Assembly: GCA_965276755.1 (NCBI GenBank)
Contig: OZ255625.1
Location: 806,001 to 870,000 of the forward strand
Reading direction: 5' to 3'
Origin: CAJCIS01 sp965276755
GTDB taxonomy: Bacteria > Pseudomonadota > Alphaproteobacteria > Acetobacterales > Acetobacteraceae
DNA length: 64,000 nt
Below, piece after piece: positions 17,908 to 26,395 of the stretch (positions are counted from its first letter, which is position 1; every line of letters begins with the position of its first letter). Under the pieces are notes generated by a model. It was not told the origin of the DNA, made no database searches, and saw nothing but the letters and a program-made list of their open reading frames with translations. The translations under genes were made by a program, and so were the position numbers.

Positions 17908-18711
17908 ATGGACGGCGGCACCGAGTCCCGGCGGATCATTCTCCACGCTTCGGGTGACTTCGCGGGCATGAGGCACGCCGGCCGGCTGGCGGCCGAGTGC
18001 CTGGACATGATCACGCCGCACGTCAGGCCAGGTGTCACCACCGGCGAGCTGGACACGCTGTGCCATGATTTTATCGTTGCGCACGATGCCCAGCCGGCGC
18101 CGCTTAATTACCGCGGCTTTCCGAAATCGATTTGCACATCCATCAATCACGTGGTCTGCCACGGCATTCCCGGCGATCGAAAGCTCGCCGACGGCGACAT
18201 CGTCAATATCGATGTGACCGTTATCCTCGATGGCTGGCATGGCGATACCAGTCGGATGTATGTCGCCGGCATGCCGTCCACCAAGGCGCGCATGCTGATG
18301 CAGGTGACCTATGCCTCCCTGATGCGTGGGGTAGAGGCGGTGCGGCCCGGTGCCACGCTGGGCGATATCGGCCACGCGATCCAGGCATACGTGGAAGCCA
18401 ATCGTTTCAGCGTAGTACGGGATTTTTGCGGCCACGGCATCGGCCGGAATTTCCACGCCCCGCCCAACGTGCTGCATTTCGGCAGGCGCGGCGAAGGGCC
18501 GACCCTGCGGCCGGGCATGTTCTTCACCATCGAGCCGATGGTCAATGCCGGCCGGCCGGAGGTCAAAGTGCTCGATGACGGCTGGACCGCGGTCACGCGC
18601 GACCGCAGCCTCTCGGCGCAATTCGAGCACATGGTCGGCGTGACGGAAGAGGGCTGCGAGGTGTTCACGATCTCGCCCGCTGGCCTGCATCATCCGCACT
18701 ACGGCGCCTGA
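17908..18711 (+). CDS. map: Methionine aminopeptidase, type I
   Basis: A 267-residue enzyme that removes the initiator methionine from nascent proteins. The ATG at 17908 is preferred because CAGGAAAA lies upstream; the in-frame codons from 17821 lie in repeat A5. Metal ligands are visible: two aspartates in NIDVTVILDGWHGDTSR (about residues 95-111), a histidine in GHGIGRNFHAPPNVLHFG, and glutamates in FFTIEPMVN and FEHMVGV. The substrate-pocket motif HVVCHGIPGDRKL is also present. Type I identity is supported by the absence of the 60-residue type II insert. The stop is followed within 2 bases by the radC start, suggesting translational coupling, an arrangement seen elsewhere in alphaproteobacteria. 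Confidence 0.96.
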   Translation: MDGGTESRRIILHASGDFAGMRHAGRLAAECLDMITPHVRPGVTTGELDTLCHDFIVAHDAQPAPLNYRGFPKSICTSINHVVCHGIPGDRKLADGDIVNIDVTVILDGWHGDTSRMYVAGMPSTKARMLMQVTYASLMRGVEAVRPGATLGDIGHAIQAYVEANRFSVVRDFCGHGIGRNFHAPPNVLHFGRRGEGPTLRPGMFFTIEPMVNAGRPEVKVLDDGWTAVTRDRSLSAQFEHMVGVTEEGCEVFTISPAGLHHPHYGA

Positions 18712-18712
18712 A

Positions 18713-19510
18713 ATGGGGGGCGAGCTGAGCGAGGCCGACCTGCTCTCCCAGCTCGAGAGCCTGGCCGGTTTCGAGCGCACCGAACGCCCAGTCTCCACGC
18801 CTGCCGCTCCTGCGCCGCCTCTAAAAGCCGCGCCCTCGCCCACGAGTGCGGAGGACCACCGCGCCCGCCTGCGCGCACGGTTGCTGACCGCCGGGCCGGA
18901 CGCGCTGGCAGACCACGAACTGCTCGAAGCGGTGCTGTTCCTGGCCATTCTGCGGCGGGACACAAAGCCGATCGCCTACCGCCTGATCGCGCGCTTCGGC
19001 AGCTTCGCCAACGCCATCGCCGCCCCCATGACCGATCTGCTGGACGTGGAAGGCCTGGGCCAAAGCGGCGCGGCGGCGCTGAAGATCGTGCACGCCGCCG
19101 CATTGCGCCTGGCGCGCTGCGAAGTCATGGGCCGGCCCGTGCTCGCCAATTGGCAGGCGGTGATCGACTATTTGACCGCGGTGCTGGCGCGCGAACGCGT
19201 CGAGCAATTTCGGCTGCTGTTCCTAGATAATCGCAACCGGCTGCTCGCAGACGAGGCGCAGGCGCGCGGCACGGTCAATCACACGCCCGTCTATCCGCGC
19301 GAAGTTGTCAAGCGCGCGCTGGAGCTGAATGCGGTGGCCCTTATTCTGGTGCATAATCACCCTAGCGGCGACCCTACCCCTTCTCGCGAGGATATTGCCA
19401 TGACGCGCGCCATTGCGGATGCGGCGGCTACTGTATCGGTCGCGGTGCATGACCATGTGATCGTGGGTAATGGTCGGTGGATTTCTTTTCGGCAGGAGGG
19501 GCTGCTTTAG
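18713..19510 (+). CDS. radC: RadC family JAMM/MPN-domain protein
   Basis: A 265-residue RadC-like protein. An N-terminal helix-hairpin-helix-like region (about 60-130, LDVEGLGQSGAAALKIVHAAALRLA) precedes the JAB1/MPN metalloprotease-like domain with HNHPSGDPTPSREDI at about residues 207-221 as the metal motif, followed by DHVIVGNGRWISFRQEGLL. Despite the name, a direct DNA repair role is not established for RadC proteins. It starts 2 bases after the map stop. An Ala/Pro-rich stretch (TPAAPAPPLKAAPSPT) lies at about residues 25-45. Family C repeat C4 follows about 10 bases after the stop, where it could end the map-radC transcript. Confidence 0.95.
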   Translation: MGGELSEADLLSQLESLAGFERTERPVSTPAAPAPPLKAAPSPTSAEDHRARLRARLLTAGPDALADHELLEAVLFLAILRRDTKPIAYRLIARFGSFANAIAAPMTDLLDVEGLGQSGAAALKIVHAAALRLARCEVMGRPVLANWQAVIDYLTAVLARERVEQFRLLFLDNRNRLLADEAQARGTVNHTPVYPREVVKRALELNAVALILVHNHPSGDPTPSREDIAMTRAIADAAATVSVAVHDHVIVGNGRWISFRQEGLL

Positions 19511-19520
19511 GAAGGAAGCA

Positions 19521-19551
19521 GTTCTTTCTTGAAAGAAAGAACCAAAGAAGT
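19521..19551 (+). repeat. Family C palindrome, copy C4
   Basis: GTTCTTTCTTGAAAGAAAGAACC is a near-perfect A/T-rich palindrome followed by AAAGAAGTTT. It lies between radC and the LLM flavoprotein gene. It resembles copies at 33338 and 4178 and may act as a terminator. Confidence 0.7.
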
Positions 19552-19572
19552 TTGGCAAGTTGAGGACAAAAT

Positions 19573-20601
19573 TTGCGGTTATCTATACTCGACCAATCGA
19601 TGATCGTGTCTGACCGCACACCTGCGGAAAGCATTCGCGAGACCGTGGAGATGGCCCGACTCTGCGACAAGCTTGGGTACGACCGATACTGGGTCTCGGA
19701 GCACCACAATAGCGACAGCATCGCAGGGTCCGCACCCGAGGTGCTGCTCGGCGCGCTGGCCATGGTGACCACACGCATCCGGCTGGGCAGCGCCGGCATC
19801 ATGCTGCCGCACTACAGCAGCCTCAAGGTCGCCGAGCAATTTCGCGTTCTGGAAGCGCTCGCTCCCGGCCGGATCGATCTCGGGCTGGGTCGCGCCCCCG
19901 GCTCCGACGGCAAGACAGCCTTTGCCCTCAATCCGAACGCGGCACACGCGGCCGAAATGTTCCCCGCGCAATTGCGCGATCTGATGGCATGGGTCAGCGG
20001 CAAACCGCTGCTGCCGGACCATCCGTTCCGCGACATCCGCGCCCAGCCTGCGGGCCCGGGCGGCCCGCAGATCTGGGTGCTGGGCAGCAGCCTGTATGGC
20101 GCGCAGGTCGCCGCCCATTTCGGTCTGCCCTATTGTTTCGCCTATTTCTTCAGCGAAGGTGCAGGCGCGGCCGAAGCGCTGGACATCTACCGCGAAACCT
20201 ACCGGCCGAGCGCGCAAAATCCGCGCCCGCACAGCGCGATCTGCATGGTGGCCATGGCCGCTGACACGCAGGAGGAAGCGGATTACCTCTACGGCCCGCG
20301 GGAGGTTTGGCGCGCCTTGCGCGAACGCGGGCTCTACGTGCCGCTGCCGAGCGCCGATGAGGCTGCCGCCTTCGTGCTAAACCCCGCCGAGCGCGCACGC
20401 GCCGATGCGCTCCGGGTACGCGCGCTTTCAGGCACGCCCGATCTGGTGCGCGCAAGGCTGCTCGATGTGGCGGGCTCGCTCGGGGTGGACGAGGTGGCGA
20501 TCGTAACAGCCTGCCACGATGCGGCAGCGCGGCGGCGGAGTGTTACGCTGCTGGCGGAGGCCTTCACGCTAACGCAGGCGCGCATCCTCGAATTGTCATG
20601 A
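19573..20601 (+). CDS. LLM-class flavin-dependent oxidoreductase (MsnO8-like)
   Basis: A 342-residue bacterial-luciferase-like monooxygenase or reductase. The start is TTG at 19573, supported by GAGGAC 5 bases upstream and by the MRLSILDQSMIV N-terminus, which begins directly at the first beta strand. Family signatures include YDRYWVSEHHNSDSIAGSAPEVLLGALAMVTTRIRLGSAGIMLPHYSSLKVAEQFRVLEALAPGRIDLGLGRAPGSD, the flavin-facing barrel strands of the MsnO8 subgroup. These enzymes use reduced FMN or F420; here FMN is more likely for a proteobacterium. The substrate is unknown. It is monocistronic, with its own leader after repeat C4, and lies about 70 bases upstream of a metallophosphoesterase gene. 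Confidence 0.85.
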   Translation: MRLSILDQSMIVSDRTPAESIRETVEMARLCDKLGYDRYWVSEHHNSDSIAGSAPEVLLGALAMVTTRIRLGSAGIMLPHYSSLKVAEQFRVLEALAPGRIDLGLGRAPGSDGKTAFALNPNAAHAAEMFPAQLRDLMAWVSGKPLLPDHPFRDIRAQPAGPGGPQIWVLGSSLYGAQVAAHFGLPYCFAYFFSEGAGAAEALDIYRETYRPSAQNPRPHSAICMVAMAADTQEEADYLYGPREVWRALRERGLYVPLPSADEAAAFVLNPAERARADALRVRALSGTPDLVRARLLDVAGSLGVDEVAIVTACHDAAARRRSVTLLAEAFTLTQARILELS

Positions 20602-20672
20602 ATTCCAGGGTGCTGCCACAGGTGGAATGAGTTACCTTGGTCGGGTGGCCCAGCAAAGGGAGCGAACCCGCC

Positions 20673-22010
20673 ATGACGAAGACCTTCAATCGTCCACGCC
20701 AGCCCGGTGCGTCACTGGCCCACCATGCCATTCCGCGCATTACCAAGTTCGAGCCGATCCCAGACGCCTACAAGGCCGGGCACAACGCCCCCTTCGTCAT
20801 GGACCTGGCCCAAATCCTGCCGCCCGAGGAGGTCGCCGAAATCACCCAGGCCGGCAGCATGGCTTTTCATTGCGTGGGCGACACAGGCGGCGTCAAGGAT
20901 CCCGAACCGCAAAAGCTGGTCGCGCGCGGGATGGAGGAATCGCTCAAAGGCGTGCAACTGGCGCCATCGTTGCGCGGTGCGGCAATGTCACCGGCGTTCT
21001 GCTACCATGTCGGCGATGTGGTGTACTACAATGGTGAGGTCGATAAATACTACGATCAGTACTACGAGCCCTATGAGACATACCCCCTGCCGATCATGGC
21101 CATTCCCGGCAACCATGACGGCGAACCGGTCGATGAGAACGCAACGACGCTGGAGGGATACTACCGCAATTTCCTGGCTCAACCATCAGCGGACGGCAAA
21201 CCCTTCTACACGCAGGAATCGCGCGACAGCGGCCGGCCGGCAATGCACCAGCCCTTCTTCTATTGGACGCTGACCACGCCGTTTGCCACCTTCATTGGCC
21301 TCTATAGCAACGTGCCTGAGCACGGCCAGATCGATGCCGATCAGCGCGCCTGGTTCCACGAGCAGATGAAATCAGCAGATCCGAAAAAGGCGGTAATCGT
21401 TGCCGTTCACCATCCGATCTATTCGTTCGACACCTATCACAGCGGCAGCCCGAACATGGCCCGCGAACTCGAGGACGCAATCAATGCGTCTCGCCGCGTG
21501 CCGAACATGGTGCTGAACGCGCATGTGCACAATTACCAGCGCATCGAGCGCAAGGTGGGTGCCCATACCATCCCCTTCTTCGTCATCGGCAATGGCGGAT
21601 ACTGGAACCTGCACCATCTGGGTGCCGCGAACGGCTACAAGGATCCGGAGACCGAGGCGGAGTTGATGTCCTCCATCGACAGCAGGCACGGCTTCATGAC
21701 GTTTGAGATCAGCGACAGCGTCATCAACGGCCATTTCACGACGGTACCGCGGCCCCAGGAATCCTGGACGGACGCGCAAGCCTACAACGCATCGTTCGAC
21801 GTGTTCAGCTATTCGTCCCTGCCGTTGACCCTGCAGGACGGGGAGAGCGTGGAACTGGTGCCGCCCGACGGCACGAACGTGGCGCCGCAGACCGATCATA
21901 AGTCAACCAAACACGTGCCGAGGTCGCCCGCGGGCCAGGCGCGTCACACCGCGCGCGCCGCGCACGCGGTGCGCACGGCGAAGAAACTGCAGGGGCATAC
22001 AAAGGGCTAG
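20673..22010 (+). CDS. Metallophosphoesterase
   Basis: A 445-residue calcineurin-like phosphoesterase. The start at ATG 20673 has GGGAG upstream and fits the family better than an upstream GTG at 20637. The five-block metal motif is complete: CVGDTGG (about 72-78), YHVGDVVYYNG (about 111-121), IPGNHDGE (about 148-155), VAVHHPIYSFD (about 248-258) and NAHVHNYQRIE (about 288-298). The last 35 residues are a basic, Ala/Arg-rich tail (RSPAGQARHTARAAHAVRTAKKLQ). No signal peptide is visible, so it is probably cytoplasmic. The substrate cannot be deduced; acid phosphatase or nucleotidase activity is possible. Repeat A6 follows the stop. Confidence 0.85.
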   Translation: MTKTFNRPRQPGASLAHHAIPRITKFEPIPDAYKAGHNAPFVMDLAQILPPEEVAEITQAGSMAFHCVGDTGGVKDPEPQKLVARGMEESLKGVQLAPSLRGAAMSPAFCYHVGDVVYYNGEVDKYYDQYYEPYETYPLPIMAIPGNHDGEPVDENATTLEGYYRNFLAQPSADGKPFYTQESRDSGRPAMHQPFFYWTLTTPFATFIGLYSNVPEHGQIDADQRAWFHEQMKSADPKKAVIVAVHHPIYSFDTYHSGSPNMARELEDAINASRRVPNMVLNAHVHNYQRIERKVGAHTIPFFVIGNGGYWNLHHLGAANGYKDPETEAELMSSIDSRHGFMTFEISDSVINGHFTTVPRPQESWTDAQAYNASFDVFSYSSLPLTLQDGESVELVPPDGTNVAPQTDHKSTKHVPRSPAGQARHTARAAHAVRTAKKLQGHTKG

Positions 22011-22021
22011 TGGAGAAAAAG

Positions 22022-22059
22022 TTGGGGGGAGATGTGCCATCCCCCCCAAACCCCCCGTC
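22022..22059 (-). repeat. Family A palindromic repeat, copy A6
   Basis: A canonical GATG-TGC-CATC head, CCCCCCCAAACCCCCCGTC tail, directly after the metallophosphoesterase stop. The tail has AAA in place of the usual CAGA. Confidence 0.85.
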
Positions 22060-22239
22060 TTTCATAGGATTGATTAAGGCGTTTTCAGACCGCTTCAGAA
22101 GCATTAATTCGCCTGCTGCCACCGGCGCCCGATAGGCCATGTCCCGTTCGGTAGCGGCCGGATGGTCCGATCGCCGCGCCGGCAGAAAAGCCCTCGCGAC
22201 TGCCTAGCATGGGCCGCGCGACATGCACAGGAGAGTTCA

Positions 22240-22695
22240 ATGAAATCCCTTCCCCGCCTGGCCCCGGCATCCGCCATCGTTCTGGCAGCACTCGCGGTTT
22301 CCACCGCCTCCCTGGCGGCAACCCGCACGATCTACAAGTTCACGCTCCCACCCGGCGGCAGCAAGACAATCTCGCTGCCGCTTGCCCAGGCACCGATCAG
22401 CCTTGCCGCCTCCGTCACGTTCAGCAACGGCGGCACGCTGACACCAAGCGGGGTCGTGGGGGCCATCGTCAATGAGGATCCAAGCTCGGGCCAACTCACC
22501 TGGGTGGGCACCAACGCAGACGGCACCCAGGCCGGCGGCAACACGCTTGCCGGCAGTCAGGTCGCGGCATTTGGTGACACTGACGCGGTGGTTACGGCGA
22601 CGCCGGCAAACGGCGGCCTCGGTACGCTGACATTTACCCAAAGCGCCAGTCAGACGGCAATTGCCGGCACCTACTACGTCCGGCTGTCGTATTGA
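22240..22695 (+). CDS. Small secreted beta-rich protein
   Basis: A 151-residue exported protein. The ATG at 22240 has AGGAGAG upstream and gives the signal peptide MKSLPRLAPASAIVLAALAVSTASLA. The mature part is rich in Thr, Ser, Gly and Asn, with alternating strands (RTIYKFTLPPGGSKTISLPLAQAPISLAASVTF, GTLTFTQSASQTAIAGTYYVRLSY), suggesting an all-beta domain. No cysteines and no family signature are recognised. It is probably periplasmic or on the surface. It stands alone between repeats A6 and A7, which bracket it on either side. Confidence 0.65.
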   Translation: MKSLPRLAPASAIVLAALAVSTASLAATRTIYKFTLPPGGSKTISLPLAQAPISLAASVTFSNGGTLTPSGVVGAIVNEDPSSGQLTWVGTNADGTQAGGNTLAGSQVAAFGDTDAVVTATPANGGLGTLTFTQSASQTAIAGTYYVRLSY

Positions 22696-22705
22696 TAAAA
22701 AACCA

Positions 22706-22742
22706 GACGGGGGGTCTGGCGGGGATGGCACATCTCCCCCAG
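22706..22742 (+). repeat. Family A palindromic repeat, copy A7
   Basis: GACGGGGGGTCTGG, GATGGCACATC and TCCCCCAG, 10 bases after the stop of the small secreted gene and just before the end of the convergent membrane protein gene. Confidence 0.85.
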
Positions 22743-22749
22743 CCTTCTA

Positions 22750-23022
22750 CTACTGACGCCGCACCACAACCTGACGCCCGCCCCCCGCGCGCCAAAGCTG
22801 AAGCCGAATACCGACGTAGGCGACCGCGCCCACAGCCAGCGCCAGCGGAATTGCAAAAAGCGCAAGCGAGATCACCAGCGCAAACGTAGCCACCACGCCG
22901 GCCACAAACGACACAGCCAGTGCCGCCAGGCCCACGCGCATCGGCCAGCTAAGCCGAAAGGCCGGCGCGCGGAACTCGCCCTGCGGCGTCATGTCCAAAA
23001 GCGGGGGCTGACGGGTATTCAT
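22750..23022 (-). CDS. Small two-segment membrane protein
   Basis: A 90-residue protein with a polar N-terminus (MNTRQPPLLDMTPQGEFRAPAFRLSWP), then two adjoining hydrophobic stretches at about residues 28-52 and 53-72 (VGLAALAVSFVAGVVATFALVISLALFAIPLALAVGAVAYVGI) and a basic tail (RLQLWRAGGGRQVVVRRQ). This predicts a membrane hairpin with a cytoplasmic basic end. No family is recognised. It is upstream of nothing obvious; the permease gene ends about 40 bases from its start and both are on the minus strand, so they may be co-transcribed. Confidence 0.6.
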   Translation of the reverse strand: MNTRQPPLLDMTPQGEFRAPAFRLSWPMRVGLAALAVSFVAGVVATFALVISLALFAIPLALAVGAVAYVGIRLQLWRAGGGRQVVVRRQ

Positions 23023-23061
23023 TCATCTACAGTGGTGCGCGTCACGGCATCGCGCAAGCGT

Positions 23062-24300
23062 TCAGGCGGTGCGCCGTGCAAGGAAGGCGTGGACCAGCCA
23101 GGCGAGTGCCACCGTGGCCAGCAACCCGGCGATTTCGGCGCGCTCGGCGGCGAGAATGACGGCAATCATGCTGGCGATGCCCGCCAACGCGATGATCGGC
23201 AGGACGGCCAACTGCCTGACCGGCCCGGCAAATGCGGTGCGCCGGCGGTGCAGTCGCAGCGCCGCGGCACAGGCCAGGATGTAGATCGCCGCCGAGTTCA
23301 AGGCAGAGGCCACGATCAGCGTCAGGAAACTGCCCGAGAGCGCAAGTGCCACCGCCGTGCCGACATAGATCACCACCGCGCGCGCAGGAACGCGCGTGCC
23401 AGGGTGCACATGGCCCAGATACGCCGGCATGCGCCCGTCCCGCGCCATGGCAAAGAGCATGCGCGAGGCGCCCAACGTGTCGGTCACGAGCCAGAACAGC
23501 ATCGATACACCGGCGCCCGCCAGCATGACGGCCCGCGCCGCGCCGGAAATGCGCCCGGCAGCGTCCGCCAGCGGTGCTGCGGAGTGGGCAAGTACGGGGC
23601 CTAGCAAGTGGGATGCGGTGGATTGGATGGCCAGGTAAAGTAGAAGAACGAACCCCATGGCCAGAAACAGGGCGCGGGGAAGGGAGCGGTTGGCCTCGCG
23701 CGTCTCGCCGCTGGCGCCGAGCGGGGTTTCCATGCCGCAGAAGGCAAAAAGCGCCAGGATAACTGCGCGGCCGAAACCACCGGGCTGGCCGGTGCCGGCA
23801 TCCGCGGGCGCGCCGTGATCGTAGAAGATCACGCCCAGGGCGATGAAGAGCAGCAGCGGCACCAACTTGAAGAGCGTGGCCGCGCCGATCAGCCGCGCAG
23901 TCAGCGAAACGCGGGCCAGGTTGATGGCGCCGACACTGCCCATGGTCGCGATGATGATGGCGCCCCGGCCCAGCGGATTGGCCAGCGCGGGCACCAGCGA
24001 GCCGGCCATATCCGCCAATGCGGCCGAGATACCGCCGCTGGCCAGCAGGCACGACACCACGAGCAGGATGCCGGTGACAAACCCCGCACCCGGCCCGAAG
24101 GCTGCGGCTACGGTGCCGTAGGCGCCCCCGCTGGTCGGCACGCGGCTGCCCGCATCGGCAAAGCAGATGACGACGGCCGCCATCGCCAGCGCGCACGCGC
24201 CATAAGCCCACGGCGCAGCCGCACCCGCTTGCAGCGCCATGACCGCGGGCAGCGTGAAGATGCCGGCGCCCACCACGCCATTGACGATTGAGGCGGCCAT
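23062..24300 (-). CDS. APC family amino acid permease
   Basis: At least 412 residues with about 12 membrane segments. It opens with the APC-superfamily signature VNGVVGAGIFTLPAVMALQAGAAAPWAYGACALAMAAVVICFADAGSRVPTSGGAYGTV, where GAGIF lies in the broken helix 1 that binds the substrate. The family N-terminus clearly continues upstream of the first ATG (24300): in frame are the codons for ARDHGLVRGIGTLD back to 24369, where the only candidate start is CTG before a TGA. True initiation is therefore probably at a non-ATG codon near 24369, or the N-terminus is damaged. It is divergent from kynU, with about 50-120 bases between, so it may import tryptophan-related or other amino acids. Confidence 0.85.
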   Translation of the reverse strand: MAASIVNGVVGAGIFTLPAVMALQAGAAAPWAYGACALAMAAVVICFADAGSRVPTSGGAYGTVAAAFGPGAGFVTGILLVVSCLLASGGISAALADMAGSLVPALANPLGRGAIIIATMGSVGAINLARVSLTARLIGAATLFKLVPLLLFIALGVIFYDHGAPADAGTGQPGGFGRAVILALFAFCGMETPLGASGETREANRSLPRALFLAMGFVLLLYLAIQSTASHLLGPVLAHSAAPLADAAGRISGAARAVMLAGAGVSMLFWLVTDTLGASRMLFAMARDGRMPAYLGHVHPGTRVPARAVVIYVGTAVALALSGSFLTLIVASALNSAAIYILACAAALRLHRRRTAFAGPVRQLAVLPIIALAGIASMIAVILAAERAEIAGLLATVALAWLVHAFLARRTA

Positions 24301-24421
24301 GTCGAGCGTGCCGATACCGCGAACCAGGCCGTGGTCTCTGGCATGAGGGGCGGCGATGGTCTGGTCCAGGGGTCAGGCTCCGGGCTTGGCCGCGGCCGCG
24401 GCGGGCGCGCATGTTGGCGCC

Positions 24422-25621
24422 ATGAGCGCGATCACACTGGATCAAGCCCGGGCGCTGGACAAGCAGGACGTGCTCGCACCTTGGCGGGAAGCGTTCACCC
24501 TGCCCAAGGGTGTGATCTACCTGAATGGGAACTCGCTGGGCCCCCTGCCCCGCGGCACGCCGAGCCACGTCGCGCGCGTGGTGGAGGAGGAGTGGGGGCG
24601 CGGGCTGATCCGCTCGTGGGCCGATGCGGGCTGGCTGGAAGCGCAGACACGCATCGGGGGAAAGATCGGGCGCCTCGTGGGCGCGGCACCTGGCGAGGTT
24701 GTGGCGGCGGACAGCACCTCGCTCAATCTGTTCAAGCTGATGGTGGCGGGTGCGCGGCTGCGACCCGGGCGGCCAACAATCTTGATGGAGGCTGGCGACT
24801 TCCCCACCGACCGGCACATGGCCGAAGCGGCGGCCCGCGTGTTGCCAGGCGTAGCCGTGGCGGCCGTCGCGCGCGAGGATGTCGTGCGCGCCATCGATAC
24901 CACCACGGCCTTGGTGGTGCTATGCCATGTGCATTACCGCAGCGGCGCGCGATGGGACATGGCGGCGGTGCAGGAAGCGGCGCACACCGCCAACGCATTG
25001 GTGCTTTGGGATCTGAGCCATAGCGCCGGCGCGGTGGCGCTGGATCTGGCCGGGTGCGATGCCGATCTGGCCGTGGGGTGTGGTTACAAGTTCCTCAATG
25101 GCGGGCCTGGGGCGCCGGCTTTCCTCTACGTCGCAAGCCGGCTGCAAACTGCGCTGGAAACGCCCCTGCCCGGCTGGTTCGGCCATGCCGCGCCGTTCGA
25201 TTTTGCCGCCGGCTACGCGCCGGCCGCGGGTGTCGCGCAGTTCCAATGCGGCACGGCGCCAATCCTGGGGCTGGCGGCGCTGGAAGCGGGCGTGGATCTG
25301 TTCCTGGGCGTCGATGGCCAGGCGGTATCCGCCAAATCCGCCGCATTGTTCGATCAGTTCGCACTTGGGGCGGCACGCTTGTGCCCGGCGCTGAGGTTGA
25401 TCACGCCCGTGCAGGCTGCCGCGCGTGGTAGCCATATCGCGTTCCGCCACGAGCGCGCGAAGGAGATCATGGCGGCGCTTGCCGCGCGGGGCGTGATTGG
25501 CGATTTCCGGCCGCCGGATGTGTTGCGGTTCGGATTGACACCCCTCTATGTCGGCCATGAGACGATATGGCGGGCGGTTTGCGCTCTCGCCAAGGTATGC
25601 GGGTCCGAGGGGATCGCTTGA
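24422..25621 (+). CDS. kynU: Kynureninase
   Basis: A 399-residue PLP enzyme cleaving kynurenine or 3-hydroxykynurenine to alanine and (3-hydroxy)anthranilate in tryptophan breakdown. The ATG at 24422 (MSAITLDQARALDKQD) is chosen over 24356 because the extra 22 residues are Gly/Ala-rich and unlike the family. Diagnostic blocks are YLNGNSLGPLPRGTP (about 36-50), the aspartate in LWDLSHSAGAVALDL that contacts PLP, and GCGYKFLNGGPGAPAFLYV with the PLP lysine near residue 223, plus WFGHAAPFDF. A divergent APC permease lies next to it. The tryptophan dioxygenase and formamidase genes are not in the window, so the pathway is only partly visible. Confidence 0.95.
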   Translation: MSAITLDQARALDKQDVLAPWREAFTLPKGVIYLNGNSLGPLPRGTPSHVARVVEEEWGRGLIRSWADAGWLEAQTRIGGKIGRLVGAAPGEVVAADSTSLNLFKLMVAGARLRPGRPTILMEAGDFPTDRHMAEAAARVLPGVAVAAVAREDVVRAIDTTTALVVLCHVHYRSGARWDMAAVQEAAHTANALVLWDLSHSAGAVALDLAGCDADLAVGCGYKFLNGGPGAPAFLYVASRLQTALETPLPGWFGHAAPFDFAAGYAPAAGVAQFQCGTAPILGLAALEAGVDLFLGVDGQAVSAKSAALFDQFALGAARLCPALRLITPVQAAARGSHIAFRHERAKEIMAALAARGVIGDFRPPDVLRFGLTPLYVGHETIWRAVCALAKVCGSEGIA

Positions 25622-25721
25622 CAGGCCGGGCCACTCTCGCATTTCTGCAACGGAACGCGCTTGTAACTTTTCGAATCGTTCACATACCGAGAGTCATACT
25701 ATGCGGTAGGACAACGAGGGC

Positions 25722-26228
25722 ATGACCGTGCGCAACATCTCCATGATGGTTATAGGCATCCTTACGGCGAGCATCGGCAGCGCTGTCGCGGCGGACACTG
25801 TGCTGACCTACAGGGGCAAACTGCTCAGGCCATATACGGGTAGCGGCGTGCCGCGGGTGAAGAACCTCCATTTCACGGTGTCCGGCCATGTGCCGGCGCA
25901 CGGGAAGTGCCGCAGCGATTTCAAGATAATCAGCGTCTCCGATGGCGCCTATTCCCTCAAGGATGCGCTGGCGCATGGCTTCATCCCTTCGCCGGATAAC
26001 GAGGTCAGAATTTGCAGCGATGCAAAAACGGGCGCGCTAAGCGAGTTGCTGCGCGTGAATGTGGCGTCGTTTTCCTACGGCAACCTCGTTGCGAGTTACA
26101 CCTGGCTGAGTTCGAATCCGCGCCGGGGCCGGGCGGCCGATACCGTCATCGACTTCGCCAATATCGAATATCACGTGAGCTTGGCCAGGCGGCCCGGGAA
26201 TTGGGTGATCGGCGCGTCGGACAGGTAG
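25722..26228 (+). CDS. Secreted protein of unknown function
   Basis: A 168-residue protein with signal peptide MTVRNISMMVIGILTASIGSAVAA and a mature domain of about 144 residues. Two cysteines (KCRSDFKI and RICSDAKTG) may form a disulfide. Strands such as DTVLTYRGKLL, KNLHFTVSGHVP and VTVIDFANIEYHVSLARRPGNWVIG-like segments suggest a beta-rich fold. I do not recognise the family, although VLTYRGK resembles the start of several PEP-CTERM-associated and exported beta proteins. The ATG at 25722 has GAGG near it. It is alone between kynU and family B repeat B2. Confidence 0.65.
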   Translation: MTVRNISMMVIGILTASIGSAVAADTVLTYRGKLLRPYTGSGVPRVKNLHFTVSGHVPAHGKCRSDFKIISVSDGAYSLKDALAHGFIPSPDNEVRICSDAKTGALSELLRVNVASFSYGNLVASYTWLSSNPRRGRAADTVIDFANIEYHVSLARRPGNWVIGASDR

Positions 26229-26259
26229 GCGCGCTACCCCGGCCAACATTGTGACCAAG

Positions 26260-26389
<130 letters not shown>

Positions 26390-26395
26390 TTTCTC

